From assembly GCF_900128445.1 (NCBI RefSeq), contig NZ_LT671417.1, positions 372,001-436,000 of the forward strand: 64,000 nucleotides of DNA, in the 5' to 3' direction. The notes below the pieces were generated by a model. That model saw nothing but the letters and a program-made list of their open reading frames with translations, made no database searches and was not told the origin of the DNA. Origin of the DNA: Thermophilibacter provencensis. GTDB taxonomy: Bacteria; Actinomycetota; Coriobacteriia; Coriobacteriales; Atopobiaceae. Positions within the stretch are counted from its first letter, which is position 1. Each line of letters opens with the position of its first letter. Shown piece after piece: positions 48,339 to 56,321 of this stretch. A program made the position numbers and the translations under genes.

Positions 48339-50852
48339 TTACTGCTCGTTGCGACGACGAAGGATGAAGCTAGCGGCGGCGGCCATGAGGCCAGCGATGC
48401 CGATGCCGGTAACAGCGACGGCGTTGGTGGCGTCACCGGTCTCGGGGACCTCGGACTTGGCCTCCTCGGACTCCTGAGGAGTCTCGGGGGTCGCGGCGTC
48501 ATCACCGGGGATAACCTCGTCAACGTTCTTCTCCCACTTGGCCCAGAGGGTCATGTCGGAGGTGACGGGGGCCGAGAAGTCCCACGCCTGGGTCAGCGCG
48601 GTGTCGAAATACCAGCCGAGGAACGTCCAGCCATCGCAAGTAGGCGCAGGGGGCTCAGCGACCGAATTACCGTCCTCGACCTCAACAACGAGGTTGGTCG
48701 TGTTCGAGAGGCAATCATCAAAGGTGACCTTGTGGGTCTCAGTCTCCGGATCAGCGTTCTTCTTCCAGTTGGCGTAAACGTTGATCTCGGTCACCGTCTC
48801 ATCGCCGGCGTAGCGAACAGTCGAAAGATCGGTGTAGAGGTGCTCGGTGTCGCCCTCGAAGTTCCAGCCGATGAAGGTGTAGCCGTCCTTGGACGGGCTA
48901 ACGACGCCGCTCCACTCGGTAGTGCCATTCTTCACGGCGCCAGTGCCAAGAAGCTCCTCGCCGTCCCAGTAGTTGACGTTGATGTAGTCGGCGTAGGGAT
49001 CCTCGATCTTGGTCCAGTTGGCGTAGAGGTTGATCTCCTTGACGGTCTCGTCGCCAGCGTAACGAACAGTCGAGAGGTCCTTGTAAAGGTGCTCGGTGTC
49101 GCCCTCGAAGTTCCAGCCGTCGAACACGTAGCCGTCCTTGGTCGGGTTGGCGATGCCGCTCCACTCGTTGGTGCCGTTCAGGACCGCACCGGTGCCGAGC
49201 AGCTCGTCGCCGTCGTAGTAGTTGACGGTGATGTAGCCCTCGTACGGATCAGAAACCTCATCCCAGTTGGCGTAGAGGTTGATCTCGGTCACGGTCTCAT
49301 CGGCACCCATGACAACCTTAGAGAGGTCAGGATTAATCAGGGTCTCGCCCTCAAAGGTCCAGCCCAAGAAGCTGTAGCCATCCTTGGACGGGCTGGTCGG
49401 ACCGCTCCACTCGCTCGTACCGCGCTTCACGGCACCAGTGCCGAGCAGCTCCTCGCCATCCCAGTAGTTGACGTTGATGTAGTCGGCGTAGGGGTCCTCG
49501 ATCTTGGTCCAGTTGGCGTAGAGGTTGATCTCCTTGATAGTCTCGTCGCCCGTGTAGCGGACAGTCGAGAGGTCCTTGTAGAGGCGCTCGGTGTCGCCCT
49601 CGAAGTTCCAGCCGTCGAACACGTAGCCGTCCTTGGTCGGGCTGTCGACGCCGCTCCACTCGTTGGTGCCATTCTTCACCGCACCAGTGCCGAGCAGCTC
49701 GTCGCCGTCGTAGTAGTTGACGGTGATGTAGCCCTCGTACGGATCAACATCCTTCTCCCAAACAGCGCGGAAGGTAAGCTCGCTAACCTGATCATCAGCA
49801 GAAATGACCACAGACTCAAGGTCCGTCATGATGTCAGAGGCACCGTCCTGCTGCCAGCCTACGAAGATGTAACCGTCCTTGGTGGGAGCGTCGAGAACGC
49901 CAGACCAAATTGAGGAGTTGTTCAGGACAACAACGTCGCGAATGAACTCGTCACCATCGTAAAGGTGAACGGTGATGTAGCGCTGCTCGGGCTCCTCAAC
50001 GGCATCCTTCGTGAAGTGGGCGACGATGGTGTCGGTCCAGGTGACGGGGACGGCCCCCTCCTTGATCGGCTCGTCATAGCCTGGCCACGTGAAATAGGCG
50101 AAGGTGTAACCCTCCTTGGAGGGCACCGCGCCGGAGTAGCTCAGAACCTCGTCGGTGCTGAGAACCTGAATGGTCTGCCCGAGGTCGTTGCCCTCCTCGT
50201 CAACAACCTTGTAGGTGATGTAGTGGGCCTCGGGCTCCTCAACGGCATCCTTCGTGAAGTGGGCGACGATGGTGTCGGTCCAGGTGACGGGGACGGCCCC
50301 CTCCTTGATCGGCTCGTCATAGCCTGGCCACGTGAAATAGGCGAAGGTGTAACCCTCCTTGGAGGGCACCGCGCCGGAGTAGCTCAGAACCTCGTCGGTG
50401 CTGAGAACCTGAATGGTCTGCCCGAGGTCGTTGCCCTCCTCGTCAACAACCTTGTAGGTGATGTAGTGGGCCTCGGGCTCGGACGCATCGTCAACGAACT
50501 TAACGTAAATGAAAGTATCCTCATTAATCACAGTCGAGAGATCCAGCGGCTGGCCGTTGGCTCCAACCCACTGAATAGTCTTGCCCTCAGGCACCGTAAT
50601 GTTTACTGCAATACTAGGAACAATGTTCTCCAGCGTAGTTCCAGCGCTCCACTTGATGTTGTCGCCTGAATAAAGCGCCTCGCCCGTGTCCCAGTTGGTC
50701 ACCCACACGCCATACTGCGCAGTTTCAGACAGGTTGTTCTTGGCCAGGACGCTTTCACCCTGCGCCAGCGCCGTAGCAGGCACGCTGGTAAGAACCATAG
50801 ACAGTGACAAGCCCGCTGTCACCGCCGCGTTGAATACACGCTTCTTGTCCAT
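48339..50852 (-). CDS. Sortase-anchored surface protein with InlB B-type repeats
   Basis: An 837-residue wall protein: signal peptide (1-31, ending ALAQG), an N-terminal domain, two identical 81-residue modules (HYITYKVVDEEGNDLGQTIQ and so on), then about six Listeria-Bacteroides (Flg_new/InlB B) repeats of the form KDGYxFxGWxFEG, and a C-terminal VPETG (802-806) sorting signal with hydrophobic helix and RRRNEQ tail. The V in place of L is a common LPXTG variant. B-repeats act as spacers that project adhesins or bind host components. AAAGGAG precedes the ATG. Near-identical repeats at DNA level invite copy-number change by recombination. Confidence 0.93.
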   Translation of the reverse strand: MDKKRVFNAAVTAGLSLSMVLTSVPATALAQGESVLAKNNLSETAQYGVWVTNWDTGEALYSGDNIKWSAGTTLENIVPSIAVNITVPEGKTIQWVGANGQPLDLSTVINEDTFIYVKFVDDASEPEAHYITYKVVDEEGNDLGQTIQVLSTDEVLSYSGAVPSKEGYTFAYFTWPGYDEPIKEGAVPVTWTDTIVAHFTKDAVEEPEAHYITYKVVDEEGNDLGQTIQVLSTDEVLSYSGAVPSKEGYTFAYFTWPGYDEPIKEGAVPVTWTDTIVAHFTKDAVEEPEQRYITVHLYDGDEFIRDVVVLNNSSIWSGVLDAPTKDGYIFVGWQQDGASDIMTDLESVVISADDQVSELTFRAVWEKDVDPYEGYITVNYYDGDELLGTGAVKNGTNEWSGVDSPTKDGYVFDGWNFEGDTERLYKDLSTVRYTGDETIKEINLYANWTKIEDPYADYINVNYWDGEELLGTGAVKRGTSEWSGPTSPSKDGYSFLGWTFEGETLINPDLSKVVMGADETVTEINLYANWDEVSDPYEGYITVNYYDGDELLGTGAVLNGTNEWSGIANPTKDGYVFDGWNFEGDTEHLYKDLSTVRYAGDETVKEINLYANWTKIEDPYADYINVNYWDGEELLGTGAVKNGTTEWSGVVSPSKDGYTFIGWNFEGDTEHLYTDLSTVRYAGDETVTEINVYANWKKNADPETETHKVTFDDCLSNTTNLVVEVEDGNSVAEPPAPTCDGWTFLGWYFDTALTQAWDFSAPVTSDMTLWAKWEKNVDEVIPGDDAATPETPQESEEAKSEVPETGDATNAVAVTGIGIAGLMAAAASFILRRRNEQ
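49991..50476 (-). repeat. Two tandem 243-bp coding repeats
   Basis: Copies 49991-50233 and 50234-50476 encode identical 81-residue modules and appear identical or nearly so at base level, including synonymous positions. This points to recent duplication or gene conversion. Confidence 0.9.
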
Positions 50853-50956
50853 TTGAACTCCTTTTCCCGTTTTATCCCCACCCGCTCTTTAGAGACGGGT
50901 AGATGAGCCCATCGATTGATGTGCTAGTTCATTCCATCACCGGGTTTCAGGAGTCT

Positions 50957-50966
50957 GTTGCGCAAC
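50957..50966. promoter_or_regulatory. GTTGCGCAAC palindrome, copy 1
   Basis: A perfect 10-bp palindrome 105 bp upstream of the repeat-protein start codon in the divergent region shared with the FHA gene. The same motif (one base changed) is at 51098 and again at 52356. A half-site GGTTGCG follows at 50973. Confidence 0.6.
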
Positions 50967-51097
50967 ATTACTGGTTGCGTTCAGTTTGCTGCATTTGAGT
51001 AAAAGTGCTGGTAGCTAGTTAATGACGTATCGTCGTATGACTACCACTTACTGAACTACCCTTGAATCGACCTTTCACCTTGCGGTACAAACTGCTT

Positions 51098-51107
51098 GTT
51101 GCACAAC
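51098..51107. promoter_or_regulatory. GTTGCACAAC palindrome, copy 2
   Basis: A one-mismatch version of the palindrome, lying 37 bp before the preferred ATG of the FHA protein gene and 132 bp from copy 1. Confidence 0.55.
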
Positions 51108-51143
51108 GTGAGCATTACGTTACTCGATGGTTATGAGCACGCA

Positions 51144-52151
51144 ATGCCCCCGATTGACAGCGGAGAGGGACGGGTCATCAGGGAGGTGATACCGCTGGAG
51201 ACGCCAAGCTCCTTCATGTTCGCGGACCTTCGCAAGTTTGGAAAGCTCACCAACCGCGACGCCGCCCAGGAGCTCCTGAGCGCCACGGTGACCTATGGTG
51301 GCAAGGCGCCCCGCATGCGCATCAACGACCGCACGTTCCTCTCGCGGCAGATCGTCCACGCCCTCCCCGGCCAGACGCACCCCGAGCTGTTTGCCGACTT
51401 CTTCCAGAGTTCCCAGACGCTGACGTCGCGCGTCATCGCCAACCGTCCCAACCCCGCAACGGCGCGCGAGGAAGTTCGCGCGCACTACTGCGGCGATGCC
51501 GCCCTGGGGATGCAGCGCGTCCTGCGAGACTTCGATCTTGACGACACGCTCTACGCCAATGCCATCAGCCGCATCTCCGCGGCGAAGTTCCGCTCGGAGT
51601 CAGACAGGACCGTCCTCTACGTGATGCTCTTTCTCACCATTGGGTGCCTCGCTGACCCGCAGCGAGCCGTCTCCATCGTCGAGCGCTTCGTCGAGTACAA
51701 GCTCGCCATGGACATCGGCACCGTGGAGATGGACGTGGGCGCCGGGTACGAGGACGGGGCCGATGCGGAACACGACGAGGTGCTTCTCGGCCTCCTACGC
51801 ATCTCCGGAGGCACCGCGCGCCCGCCCATCCATCCGCTCGCGACGACCGACGAGGGCACGCTCGTGGGCTCCCTCGTCGAGGGCGCGGACGTCATCAACG
51901 ACGTCGATGTGGACGTGAGCCGTCGTCACCTACGCGTCTGGCGCGACGGGGCGCACTGGTACGCTCAGGGACTGGGGTCCACAAACGGGACGACCCTCAT
52001 CCCCGGCGACGGGGGCGACGCCGTCACCATAGAGCCCCCGAGGGCAAAGCGCGCGCACGACGGCAGCTACCCTCCCGTTGAGATCAGCAACAGCGACATC
52101 CTCTGCCTCGGTGCCACGACGCGCTTCCTCGTGATGCGAATCACTTCCTAG
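51144..52151 (+). CDS. FHA-domain protein
   Basis: A 335-residue protein with an unrecognised N-terminal region (about 1-230, largely helical) and a C-terminal FHA domain with the motifs DVSRRHLRVW and GLGSTNGTTL, which bind phosphothreonine. The next gene encodes a Ser/Thr kinase, a likely source of the ligand. The start is uncertain: TTG at 51096, GTG at 51108 and ATG at 51144 share the frame, none with a good ribosome site; the ATG is chosen because it leaves the GTTGCACAAC palindrome in the untranslated leader. No signal peptide or membrane helix is seen, so it should be cytoplasmic. Confidence 0.85.
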   Translation: MPPIDSGEGRVIREVIPLETPSSFMFADLRKFGKLTNRDAAQELLSATVTYGGKAPRMRINDRTFLSRQIVHALPGQTHPELFADFFQSSQTLTSRVIANRPNPATAREEVRAHYCGDAALGMQRVLRDFDLDDTLYANAISRISAAKFRSESDRTVLYVMLFLTIGCLADPQRAVSIVERFVEYKLAMDIGTVEMDVGAGYEDGADAEHDEVLLGLLRISGGTARPPIHPLATTDEGTLVGSLVEGADVINDVDVDVSRRHLRVWRDGAHWYAQGLGSTNGTTLIPGDGGDAVTIEPPRAKRAHDGSYPPVEISNSDILCLGATTRFLVMRITS

Positions 52152-52355
52152 ACTCCCGCGCCCAACGCACGGATTCCTTACCCATAACCTGCCACGCTGT
52201 GACGCGCCTCACGCGACGTCCTTCTCGCTGTCCTGACATACGCCGAGGCGGCGCAAACGGAACGGGCGCAGCAGGACGGACGGCATTCCGGGGCGTGCTA
52301 TTTGCTATGACGACGTTACGTAGCTCACGGGTTGATCACATTTTTCCAGTAAGAC

Positions 52356-52365
52356 GTTGCGCAAC
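52356..52365. promoter_or_regulatory. GTTGCGCAAC palindrome, copy 3
   Basis: Identical to copy 1 and 71 bp upstream of the kinase start codon. The 52152-52436 gap otherwise shows no gene. Confidence 0.6.
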
Positions 52366-52436
52366 TTGAATCATGCCGCTGTTTCTACGATTGTCTCGAC
52401 CTGTTCCAGACGCTTGGAACTGGGAAGAGGTACCCC

Positions 52437-53666
52437 TTGACATTGGAAGGTAACGACAGGGAGCAGAGCTGCCCTACAGAGATAATTCGCCTACGTGACT
52501 TCACCCCCGCATTTGGCATCATGCCCGCGCGGATGGGTGAGGTTCGTCGTAGGTTTGAGACGCTCCTCGCCCCATCGGCCTCTTCCGACGCCCTGTCATC
52601 CGAGGGAAATCCCGTCCTCAGCGCGCAGAACACCGCTGGCGAGACCTTTGCGCTCAAGCTTCTCAAGCCTCCCTCCCGCGCTCATGCGCCGGGCGACAAG
52701 ACCCCGGACCCGGAGACCCTGCGCATGGTGATGTCAAGCAGGGAGCTGGCGTTCGCAGAGGAGTACCGCAGCATGCTTGCCGTTTCGTTTCTGAGGGGGT
52801 TTCCCCGGGTCTACGGATTTGGCATTGCGTCGGGAGGCCGAGCGGATAGGGAGCGCTCGTCGTCAGACGGCTGGGAGAGACCGGCAATCGTCATGGAGTG
52901 GATCGAGGGCCCCACACTCAGGGAGGCCCTCCCCCACCTCCCCGCGAGGACCTATGTGGACGCCTCCGGCGCGCTCCGGCGCTCAGTTCTCCCAGAGATC
53001 GCCGTGTCCCTGGGGGTCGCCATGCTCGACATCCTCCTTGGGGCCGGGGAGCTGGACTGCACGTTTCTTCACCGCGACCTCTCGCCGCGCAACATCATTG
53101 TGCGCACGTCCGTGACGAAGCTCTCCGAGCAGATTGCCTCCTCGACCTTTGACCTGCGCATTGTGGACCTGGGAAGCTCCTCCGTCCTGCGCACGAACGA
53201 GCGCGGCATCACGCTCACGCACGATATCTGGAGATTTGGCACCATAGAGTACGCCGCTCCCGAGATGCTGACGCGCGACGTTCCGGAAGTCTCTCGCCTG
53301 CGATACTCCGCGACGGTCGACACCTACGCGATCTGCAGCATGCTCTACGAGATGGTCTGCGACCGAACACCCTTTGAGCTCGGACGTCGCCCCAACTCGT
53401 CACCCTACCTCATCAAGATGCGAGAGCATCCCGAGGTGCCCATTTGGCTCGACGGAGACGCACGGGCGCTCGTCAGGCTGCTCGCGCGGGGCCTCAGCGC
53501 AGACCAGTCGATGAGATACACCCCCTCCGAGCTGCGCGAAGCGCTTCTCTCCTGGCCCAACGAGGGCAAGTCGCCGGTGGGCCGCGCGCGAAGGGGACAC
53601 CGCCGCTCCCTTCTCTCAGCGCTCGCGGGCGCCGCCCGCGAGTGGGCGCGCGAGCGGCAGGGATAG
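52437..53666 (+). CDS. Ser/Thr protein kinase (Hanks-type), cytoplasmic
   Basis: A 409-residue eukaryotic-like kinase: ATP-binding Lys74 (TFALKLLKPP), catalytic loop HRDLSPRNI (His212, Asp214, Asn219), magnesium-binding DLG at 244-246 in place of DFG, and TIEYAAPEML for the activation segment end. The glycine-rich loop is poorly recognisable. The C-terminal tail is Arg-rich with no membrane helix or PASTA domains, so this is not a PknB-type wall sensor. A TTG start is used because GAAGAGG lies 6 bases upstream; internal ATGs at 52521 and 52533 lack ribosome sites. It neighbours the FHA gene and shares the upstream GTTGCGCAAC motif. Confidence 0.88.
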   Translation: MTLEGNDREQSCPTEIIRLRDFTPAFGIMPARMGEVRRRFETLLAPSASSDALSSEGNPVLSAQNTAGETFALKLLKPPSRAHAPGDKTPDPETLRMVMSSRELAFAEEYRSMLAVSFLRGFPRVYGFGIASGGRADRERSSSDGWERPAIVMEWIEGPTLREALPHLPARTYVDASGALRRSVLPEIAVSLGVAMLDILLGAGELDCTFLHRDLSPRNIIVRTSVTKLSEQIASSTFDLRIVDLGSSSVLRTNERGITLTHDIWRFGTIEYAAPEMLTRDVPEVSRLRYSATVDTYAICSMLYEMVCDRTPFELGRRPNSSPYLIKMREHPEVPIWLDGDARALVRLLARGLSADQSMRYTPSELREALLSWPNEGKSPVGRARRGHRRSLLSALAGAAREWARERQG

Positions 53667-53722
53667 AGAGCGGAAAGGCGGTCGGGAGCGGCGCCTCGAG
53701 TGCGGGCGCGACGCCCCGACCC

Positions 53723-54520
53723 CTAGTTGCCGCTCAGAATCTGGACCGGCGTGAAGGACGTCGTGATCTTGTCGCGCAGCTCGCCCTGGATGGACTCGTC
53801 GAGGCCTGTGATGTGGAGCGAGAGCTGGACGCCATCCGCAGACTGCGTCTTGGTCCACACGTAGGTGATGTACGACGTCACGTCCCCCGTAGGCTTGAGG
53901 AAGCCGAAGAGCGCGGACTGCTGAATCTCCCCGTCCTCGCTCATGTGCACGTTGACGTGGTACACGACGGTGTTGATATTGGGGTTGAGCAGGCAGTTGA
54001 CCGCAAAGGCCTGGGCCTGGACGCCAGAGCCCGCAAAGCACTCAAGCGCGTTCTCGGAGCTCGTGTCGGTAACGGTGACCTCGACGCGCCCGGTGTTCTC
54101 GTCCGCCTCCTGGACGGAGAAGTCCTCCGGGAACTGCGTGAAGCCGTTGCCCCACTCCACGCCGCCGCGCAGCGCCGAGGCAACGGTGCGCACGGTGACG
54201 CTCTCCGTGAGGTTGGACGTGTTGGCGCGACGAATGAAGCCAAAGGCCACCTGGCCTACCACCACGGCAACAAGGAAGATCAGCACAAAGGAGACGGCGG
54301 TCTTGGTGATGACCTTGCCCACGTTGGAGCCGGAGGGGTCCTCCTCGGACAGGGGGTCGATGTCGAGCGAAACGCCCTTCTCCTTGCGGTGCGCGCGCTG
54401 GCGACGGGCGCGCTCCTCGTCGGAGTGACCGGTGTGGTCGACGGTCGCAAACAGCGTCTCGGCCTCGTCAGGCGAAAGCGCACCCTTCTGGATGCGCGCA
54501 ATCTCGCGTTTCTTTGCCAT
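53723..54520 (-). CDS. Single-pass membrane protein of unknown function
   Basis: 265 residues: a charged cytoplasmic N-terminus (1-70), one membrane helix (about 70-95; TAVSFVLIFLVAVVVGQVAF) and an extracellular beta-rich domain with no recognised family. Only 1-2 cysteines are present. It is convergent with the kinase gene. GAAGAGAGAG precedes the ATG. The kinase, FHA protein and this protein may work together, but its phosphorylation is speculation. Confidence 0.8.
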   Translation of the reverse strand: MAKKREIARIQKGALSPDEAETLFATVDHTGHSDEERARRQRAHRKEKGVSLDIDPLSEEDPSGSNVGKVITKTAVSFVLIFLVAVVVGQVAFGFIRRANTSNLTESVTVRTVASALRGGVEWGNGFTQFPEDFSVQEADENTGRVEVTVTDTSSENALECFAGSGVQAQAFAVNCLLNPNINTVVYHVNVHMSEDGEIQQSALFGFLKPTGDVTSYITYVWTKTQSADGVQLSLHITGLDESIQGELRDKITTSFTPVQILSGN

Positions 54521-54733
54521 CTCTCTCTTCCCCGTCGCAGGACCAGGCAGCCAAGAAGGCAGCGCGCGGTCACAACAGCCCTTGCATCAGTATACGCATT
54601 CGGCCCTGCAACCCGCAGAACTTGACAGTTTGCTCAGGTGCGCGGCCAAGTTGGCCACGCGAGCGAGAAGAGATGCTGCGGCCCGGTCCGCGAAGAGTGC
54701 GTCATACCAAAGGCATCAAGCGACGCATGGTTC

Positions 54734-54930
54734 TTACAGCTCGAGGATTTCTCCCCAGACGAGGCGGGCCTTCTTGCCGTCCGAGATGATGAGACGTTAC
54801 CGCCCCGACGGTCGGCGAAGGAGCACATCATCTCGTACACATCACGCTCGGGCTTTCCGTCACGGCACTTGAGCTCGGTCACGAGCCCCTCTCCGGAGCG
54901 AATGTGACTGAGAAGGTCGTTGGTATCCAT
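54734..54930 (-). pseudogene. Truncated, frameshifted AlbA_2 (Schlafen-like) DNA-binding gene
   Basis: From the ATG at 54930 the frame reads MDTNDLLSHIRSGEGLVTEL, then KCRDGKPERDVYEMMCSFAD and RRGGNV, closely matching the start of AlbA_2 domains (TExK, then ExVCAFANxxGG). The expected LLGV continuation is lost; a shifted frame gives LIISDGKKARLVWGEILEL and a stop. Intact relatives run to 400 or more residues. It is therefore a remnant, perhaps of a regulator whose operator is the repeated GCGACA/TGTCGC sequence upstream. Confidence 0.6.
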
Positions 54931-54945
54931 GTCAGAACGTCCTGG

Positions 54946-55072
54946 TGCGACAGTGTCGCCCCCGATGTCGCGACATTGTCGCTTGAATTGAGCATCTCGC
55001 CTCACCTCATGTTGGAAAAAGCGGGAGAGGGCCCATGCGACAGTGTCGCCCCCGATGTCGCGACATTGTCGC
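54946..55072. repeat. Two identical 37-bp direct repeats of GCGACA/TGTCGC sites
   Basis: Copies at 54946-54982 and 55036-55072 are identical and start 90 bp apart. Each contains four GCGACA or TGTCGC half-sites, including the palindrome TGTCGCGACA. The sequence after each copy (CATGTTGG, then GCGGG) is also similar, indicating a tandem duplication of about 90 bp. Only two copies exist and no cas genes are near, so it is not a CRISPR array. Confidence 0.85.
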
Positions 55073-55310
55073 GCGCGGCACGGGTGTCGCCCCATGTTGG
55101 CAGGAGCGGGCTACGCGCCCAAGGTTGTAGAGGAAGCGTGCCACAGGGCGAGAAGAACGTCGCCCGTGCCCTGGACACGGGGCAAGCTTTGGCCACGGAT
55201 GCCTTGCCAGCCGACGTCACAATTCGGCCGCACAATTACATCGTTTGAATCGATGATTGTCTCGTTGAATCGGCACGTCGTATCGGAATCATTTGACATC
55301 TCACGTTCTG

Positions 55311-55332
55311 AAAAGACCGGGCGCATCCGGTC
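55311..55332 (-). terminator. Rho-independent terminator of the pilus locus
   Basis: On the minus strand GACCGG pairs with CCGGTC around a 6-base loop and is followed by TTTTC, 8 bp after the last sortase stop codon. Confidence 0.8.
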
Positions 55333-55340
55333 AAGCCGCC

Positions 55341-56321
55341 TCAGTCAAAGTGCGCCCCACCTGGACCACGACGGGACCCCCGGCGAGCCATGCTCACCAG
55401 CACCCAGACTCCAAGCCCCAGCACGATGAGAAGGCCGGCAAGGCGCAGGACGTTCTCCAGATTGAGGAGCGGGGAGCCTTCCGACCAGCCCGGCCATATG
55501 GCGTGGGTCACCGTAGCGGCAACCGCCTCAGCGGGCGAGGGAGCAAGTTCGGCCGCATCGTCAGAACGCTCGCAGCGCACGAGGTAGCGCTGATAGTTAT
55601 GTCCATAGGGGTGGCACGTGAGCAGCGTCACCATGTCGCGCCCCGGCTCCACCGCAAGCGCCCCGGTGTCGTTGGGGTCAATCACGTCAAATCCGACGAC
55701 CTGGTACGTGAGCGTGTCCCACGGCGTCTCAATGATCACCGCGTCACCGATCTCGAGCGTCTCTATGTCGCGGAACATGCTCAGCCCCACGCGCGGCCCA
55801 CGATGGGCGGCTATGACGCACTGCGTTCCGTCTCCTCCCGTGGGCATGGAGGTCCCTGCCAGAACCGCGGCGCCACGGTCGAGATTCTGCTGCGAGGCGC
55901 CGAGATAGAGCGGGATGGTCTCCCCGAGCCGGGCAATGGTCACGCTCCCGACGATCCCGTCGGGCAGCCCAAGGGCCGCCAGGTCGTCGCTCGCAAACGC
56001 AAAGGGGTCGTTCACGGCATCTCCCGTACCGTTGCGAACCTCATCGTTGTAGGCAAGAAGCTGCTCGTAGGTGTCATCGCCCTCTTTGGGGCGATAGTCG
56101 GCCGTCTCGTCCGTCATCTCGCCCTGAGCGCGGTCCGCCACCACAACCTCGGAGCGCCACGCTGCCAGCGCCTCGCTCGTCTCCTCCTGTGCCCGCGCTG
56201 ACGAGAGGATGGGATACAAGACAAACCCCACGCCAACAAGCAGCATGATGACGCCCGCCAACAGCGAGACGACCCTGCGCGCACGGCGAGAAGGACGCGC
56301 CTGACCACTGGCCCTACTCAC
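55341..56321 (-). CDS. Class C (pilin-polymerising) sortase
   Basis: A 326-residue class C sortase with N-terminal (about 17-40) and C-terminal (about 290-315) membrane helices. The lid motif Asp105-Pro-Phe107 blocks the active site as in pilin polymerases; catalytic residues are His173 (AAHRGPRVG), Cys236 (LLTCHPYG) and Arg245. The GTG at 56321 overlaps the end of the upstream sortase gene; longer frames lie over that gene. It is last in a four-gene pilus locus. It differs from its neighbour in the His/Cys surroundings, suggesting separate roles or substrates. Confidence 0.92.
   Translation of the reverse strand: MSRASGQARPSRRARRVVSLLAGVIMLLVGVGFVLYPILSSARAQEETSEALAAWRSEVVVADRAQGEMTDETADYRPKEGDDTYEQLLAYNDEVRNGTGDAVNDPFAFASDDLAALGLPDGIVGSVTIARLGETIPLYLGASQQNLDRGAAVLAGTSMPTGGDGTQCVIAAHRGPRVGLSMFRDIETLEIGDAVIIETPWDTLTYQVVGFDVIDPNDTGALAVEPGRDMVTLLTCHPYGHNYQRYLVRCERSDDAAELAPSPAEAVAATVTHAIWPGWSEGSPLLNLENVLRLAGLLIVLGLGVWVLVSMARRGSRRGPGGAHFD

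Larger units (their letters stand above)
54521..55340. other. Gene-poor region with AlbA_2 remnant and 37-bp repeats
   Basis: This 820-bp stretch holds a decayed AlbA_2 gene, its upstream direct repeats and the sortase terminator, each listed separately. Elsewhere in it I see no supported gene. Confidence 0.6.

Noticed and set aside
54946-55072. Possible CRISPR array
   Set aside because: Only two repeats, a 53-bp interval that is itself partly duplicated, and no cas genes.
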